Assembly: GCA_031266415.1 (NCBI GenBank)
Contig: JAISBB010000001.1
Location: forward strand, 157,556-221,555
From: Oscillospiraceae bacterium
Lineage (GTDB): Bacteria > Bacillota > Clostridia > Oscillospirales > Ruminococcaceae
DNA: 64,000 bases
Reading direction: 5' to 3'
Shown here: positions 60,388-64,000 of the stretch, piece by piece
How positions within the stretch are numbered: the stretch's first letter is position 1
Layout: each line of letters starts with the position of its first letter
Position numbers and translations under genes: made by a program
Notes under the pieces: model-generated
What the model was told of the DNA's origin: nothing
The model's database searches: none
Seen by the model: only the letters and a program-made list of their open reading frames with translations

Positions 60388-60858
60388 TTACCATCTATAA
60401 TGTGCGAATGCTTTGTTTGCTTCTGCCATTTTGTGAGTGTCTTCACACTTCTTATAAGCTCCCCCAACTTTATTTGCAGCATCTAACAATTCGTTTGCCA
60501 AACGCTCTTTCATAACCTTTTCAGAGCGTTTCCTTGCTGCAAACGTTAACCATCGAAGCCCTAATGTAACCCTTCGTTCTGGGCGCACTTCAAGTGGTAC
60601 TTGGTAGTTTGCACCACCAACACGCCTGGCTTTAACTTCAAGCACAGGCATAACATTTTCCATTGCTTCATTTAAAACTTCAAGTGGGTCTTTTCCCACT
60701 TTCTCTTTTATAATTTCAAACGCATCATAAACTATACTTTGAGCAATTCCCTTTTTTCCATCGTACATAATAACGTTAACAAGTTTTGCCACCAATTCAC
60801 TCCCATAAATGGGGTCTGGCAATATACCACGCTTGGGAATACAACCTCTCCTTGGCAC
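60388..60858 (-). CDS. rpsG: 30S ribosomal protein S7
   Basis: 156 residues: [56 protein letters not shown] segment ([20 protein letters not shown]) and the ending [12 protein letters not shown]. It binds the 16S 3' major domain and can autoregulate the operon. The usual start is preceded by GGAGGG. Confidence 0.96.
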   Translation of the reverse strand: MPRRGCIPKRGILPDPIYGSELVAKLVNVIMYDGKKGIAQSIVYDAFEIIKEKVGKDPLEVLNEAMENVMPVLEVKARRVGGANYQVPLEVRPERRVTLGLRWLTFAARKRSEKVMKERLANELLDAANKVGGAYKKCEDTHKMAEANKAFAHYRW

Positions 60859-60974
60859 TTTCTTCCCTCCTTCATTATTAAAATGAATTCATCGGTACTC
60901 GAAAAAACAAACTCCCGAACAGTGCTAAGTCGCGGCATTTAGTTGCAAAAACGCCACCATTAGCCAAAAAGAAT

Positions 60975-61406
60975 TTATTTCTTATTTGCAGTACCAGCTT
61001 TTGGTTTTTTTGCACCATATTTAGAGCGGCCCTGTTTCCGGTTCGCTGTTCCTTGTGCATCGAGAGCCCCTCGAATAATATGGTACCGAACTCCAGGCAA
61101 ATCCTTCACGCGCCCGCCACGAATAAGAATAACGCTGTGTTCCTGCAGATTGTGCCCAATTCCAGGAATATAAGCAGTTACTTCCATTCCATTTGAAAGT
61201 CGCACTCTTGCAACTTTCCGCAATGCTGAATTTGGCTTTCTGGGAGTTTGCGTTCTAATTGCTGTGCACACACCACGTTTTTGCGGCGAATCTTTTTTCG
61301 TTGCAACTTTCTTTTTCGAATTAAATCCTTTCAAAAGGGCTGGCGCTGTTGGTTTTTTTGCAATTGATTTACGCCCATTTCGTACAAGCTGGTTAAATGT
61401 TGGCAT
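60975..61406 (-). CDS. rpsL: 30S ribosomal protein S12
   Basis: 143 residues starting [30 protein letters not shown] stands before this ATG, so the longer frame to 61457 is rejected. Conserved parts are [60 protein letters not shown] and [20 protein letters not shown]. The decoding-centre loop has Arg at the position of E. coli Lys43 (PRKP for PKKP), the same change that gives streptomycin resistance elsewhere. It heads the str operon. Confidence 0.96.
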   Translation of the reverse strand: MPTFNQLVRNGRKSIAKKPTAPALLKGFNSKKKVATKKDSPQKRGVCTAIRTQTPRKPNSALRKVARVRLSNGMEVTAYIPGIGHNLQEHSVILIRGGRVKDLPGVRYHIIRGALDAQGTANRKQGRSKYGAKKPKAGTANKK

Positions 61407-61440
61407 TTCTACACCTCCTTTATTGCAGTTTAACACAGCG

Positions 61441-61470
61441 ATTATACTACATATCACCTACTTATGTCAA
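61441..61470 (-). promoter_or_regulatory. Sigma-A-type promoter of the str operon
   Basis: TTGACA (61470-61465), an 18-bp spacer and TATAAT (61446-61441) on the minus strand, about 35 bp upstream of the rpsL start. It coincides with the upper part of the rejected longer rpsL frame. Confidence 0.8.
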
Positions 61471-61837
61471 TCCAATTTATATTCTCCCAATGAACCAAAA
61501 TACTTTACTTTAAATAAAGAAGCGTTTTCATGTTCTAGCAAAATTAAATATTAGATTTCATTCCCACACACAAACTTTTCACAAAAACAAATCTTGCCAT
61601 CATTAACTATCAACTATTGCCATATTAATCTTAATTTTGGCACTATCCCATTTTTTAGATGAATAATTCTCAGTAATTTTATAAACATAAATTATTGGCT
61701 TATGGACACAAATTATGGGAAACACAAAACGAAAAACCACCATTTTTCCTGTTCATATATTTGGATTGTGTTTTTCATGTGAAACGCTGTTAAAACTCTT
61801 TTAGAAATTGCAATAACAAAAAATAGGTAAAAAGGTA
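61471..61837. other. Divergent spacer between the str operon and 16S rRNA
   Basis: About 370 bp, very AT-rich, with no supportable gene. It carries the upstream flank of both promoters; A-tracts before the rRNA promoter could act as UP elements. TTTTCATGTGAAACGCTG near 61776 contains a short palindrome (TTTCATGTGAAA). Nothing else is clear. Confidence 0.5.
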
Positions 61838-61866
61838 TTGACAACGGGCAAATAGGGTGTTAGAAT
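61838..61866 (+). promoter_or_regulatory. rRNA promoter
   Basis: TTGACA (61838-61843), a 17-bp spacer and TAGAAT (61861-61866), about 130 bp upstream of the mature 16S 5' end, with A-rich sequence upstream. Confidence 0.8.
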
Positions 61867-61995
61867 AACGAAGTCGCTGCCGCTTTTGTGGTAGCAAGTA
61901 CATTGAAAATTGAACAGCAAACAAGTGCGAAGGCCTTAGGAAATTTAACCTAAGAGCAAACAATTTGCGAAATATAAGCTAGCGTAAAACTTGAT

Positions 61996-63546
<1,551 letters not shown>

Positions 63547-63697
63547 AGTTAAATTGTGCTTGTTGTTGTTCAATTTTGAGTGTATATTATTGAAATATTT
63601 AATGCTCTTACATAATTAAAGATACAGTAAATGTTATAGAAATGCTTTAACATTTTATATTGTTGTTTTGTTTGTTAAGTGATAATGGAGGTTACAG

Positions 63698-64000
63698 ATG
63701 AAAAAGATAGGAAAAAGAGTTTCGGTAATTTTTTGTGGGTTGTTTTTGGTCATCGGATCACTGAATTGCAATGTTTTTGCGGGACCTCCAGAGTCGCCAG
63801 TCGAGTTGTATGATTTTTTGGGCAGATCATGTCATAGGGTAGCACAAGCAATATATGGTTGGGGCGGCGGTTGGGACCCGAATGGTGGTGTGGAAACAAC
63901 GCAGTTGATAGATCCTGTGTCGCCGGAACGACAAGCATTTTACCAACAAAATGCATCCGCGACCGTAGGTATGCAGTATACATTTGGACTGCGGGCGCAA
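63698..64000 (+). CDS. Secreted protein, N-terminal fragment
   Basis: A 101-codon open start that runs off the right edge. The signal peptide is MKKIGKRVSVIFCGLFLVIG followed by SLNCNVFA and a probable cleavage before GPPESP. The mature part begins acidic/aromatic (VELYDFLGRSCHRVAQAIYG) with a Gly-Trp-rich turn (GWGGGWDPNGG) and later TVGMQYTFGLRAQ. GGAGG stands 6 nt before the ATG, and the base composition is less AT-rich than the flanking spacer. Family not recognised. Confidence 0.75.
   Translation, partial: MKKIGKRVSVIFCGLFLVIGSLNCNVFAGPPESPVELYDFLGRSCHRVAQAIYGWGGGWDPNGGVETTQLIDPVSPERQAFYQQNASATVGMQYTFGLRAQ

Overview
The window comes from an AT-rich, low-GC Gram-positive chromosome, most likely class Clostridia. 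Supporting signs are the clostridial-looking 16S rRNA gene at the right end, the rpmH-rnpA-yidD-yidC-jag block, a SpoVS homologue, a YmcA/RicA homologue between miaB and mutS, a SCIFF peptide next to yajC, and purine-rich Shine-Dalgarno sites before ATG, GTG and TTG starts. An ATP/ADP translocase of the Tlc/NTT family (52.2-53.8 kb) is unexpected here. It is a hallmark of energy-parasitic intracellular bacteria and suggests a host-dependent or endosymbiotic life.

Layout. 0-5.6 kb (minus): start of secA, jag, yidC, yidD, rnpA, rpmH, then aroB, rimI and tgt. 5.6-6.5 kb: a small secreted protein gene with one short and one decayed paralogous segment. 6.5-24.3 kb (minus, densely packed): nth, lgt, ileS, mutS, ricA-like, miaB, a membrane protein, aroE, efp, aroK, an orphan RnfE-like protein, ogg, a Cof-type HAD phosphatase, a cysteine desulfurase, a MATE transporter, thiT and a coiled-coil protein. 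24.4-25.8 kb (plus): an rRNA methyltransferase and a cytidine deaminase. 25.9-30.7 kb (minus): prmC, rsmG, mnmG, glmU. 30.7-31.9 kb is almost gene-free.

31.9-38.7 kb (minus) is a compact phage-derived locus: a shortened terminase small subunit, an intact large terminase and eleven small baseplate, connector or fibre genes. No portal, capsid, sheath, tube or tape-measure gene is recognisable. 38.8-42.1 kb: a SCIFF precursor, yajC, an amino-acid permease and a secreted 3D-domain protein. 42.3-43.9 kb: two tRNA genes and a stand-alone reverse transcriptase.

43.9-51.7 kb is the most striking part. A radical SAM/SPASM maturase is followed by five tandem Cys-rich precursor genes resembling the Clo7bot RiPP type. 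A GNAT, an ABC exporter, an acyl-AMP ligase and an acyl carrier protein follow, and a divergent HExxH metallopeptidase lies beside the maturase. The gene content suggests a RiPP pathway with possible fatty-acyl tailoring. 51.8-64 kb: a perfect 36-bp inverted repeat, two tRNAs, the ATP/ADP translocase, yqeG, rpsU, rpsI-rplM, spoVS, yqeY, the str operon (rpsL-rpsG-fusA-tuf) and a divergent 16S rRNA gene. The 16S gene is followed by a secreted-protein gene rather than an immediate tRNA or 23S.

At least three genes (aroB, rsmG and a phage connector-like gene) seem to begin at AUU or AUA. Their family-conserved N-termini or well-spaced ribosome binding sites lie upstream of any ATG, GTG or TTG.
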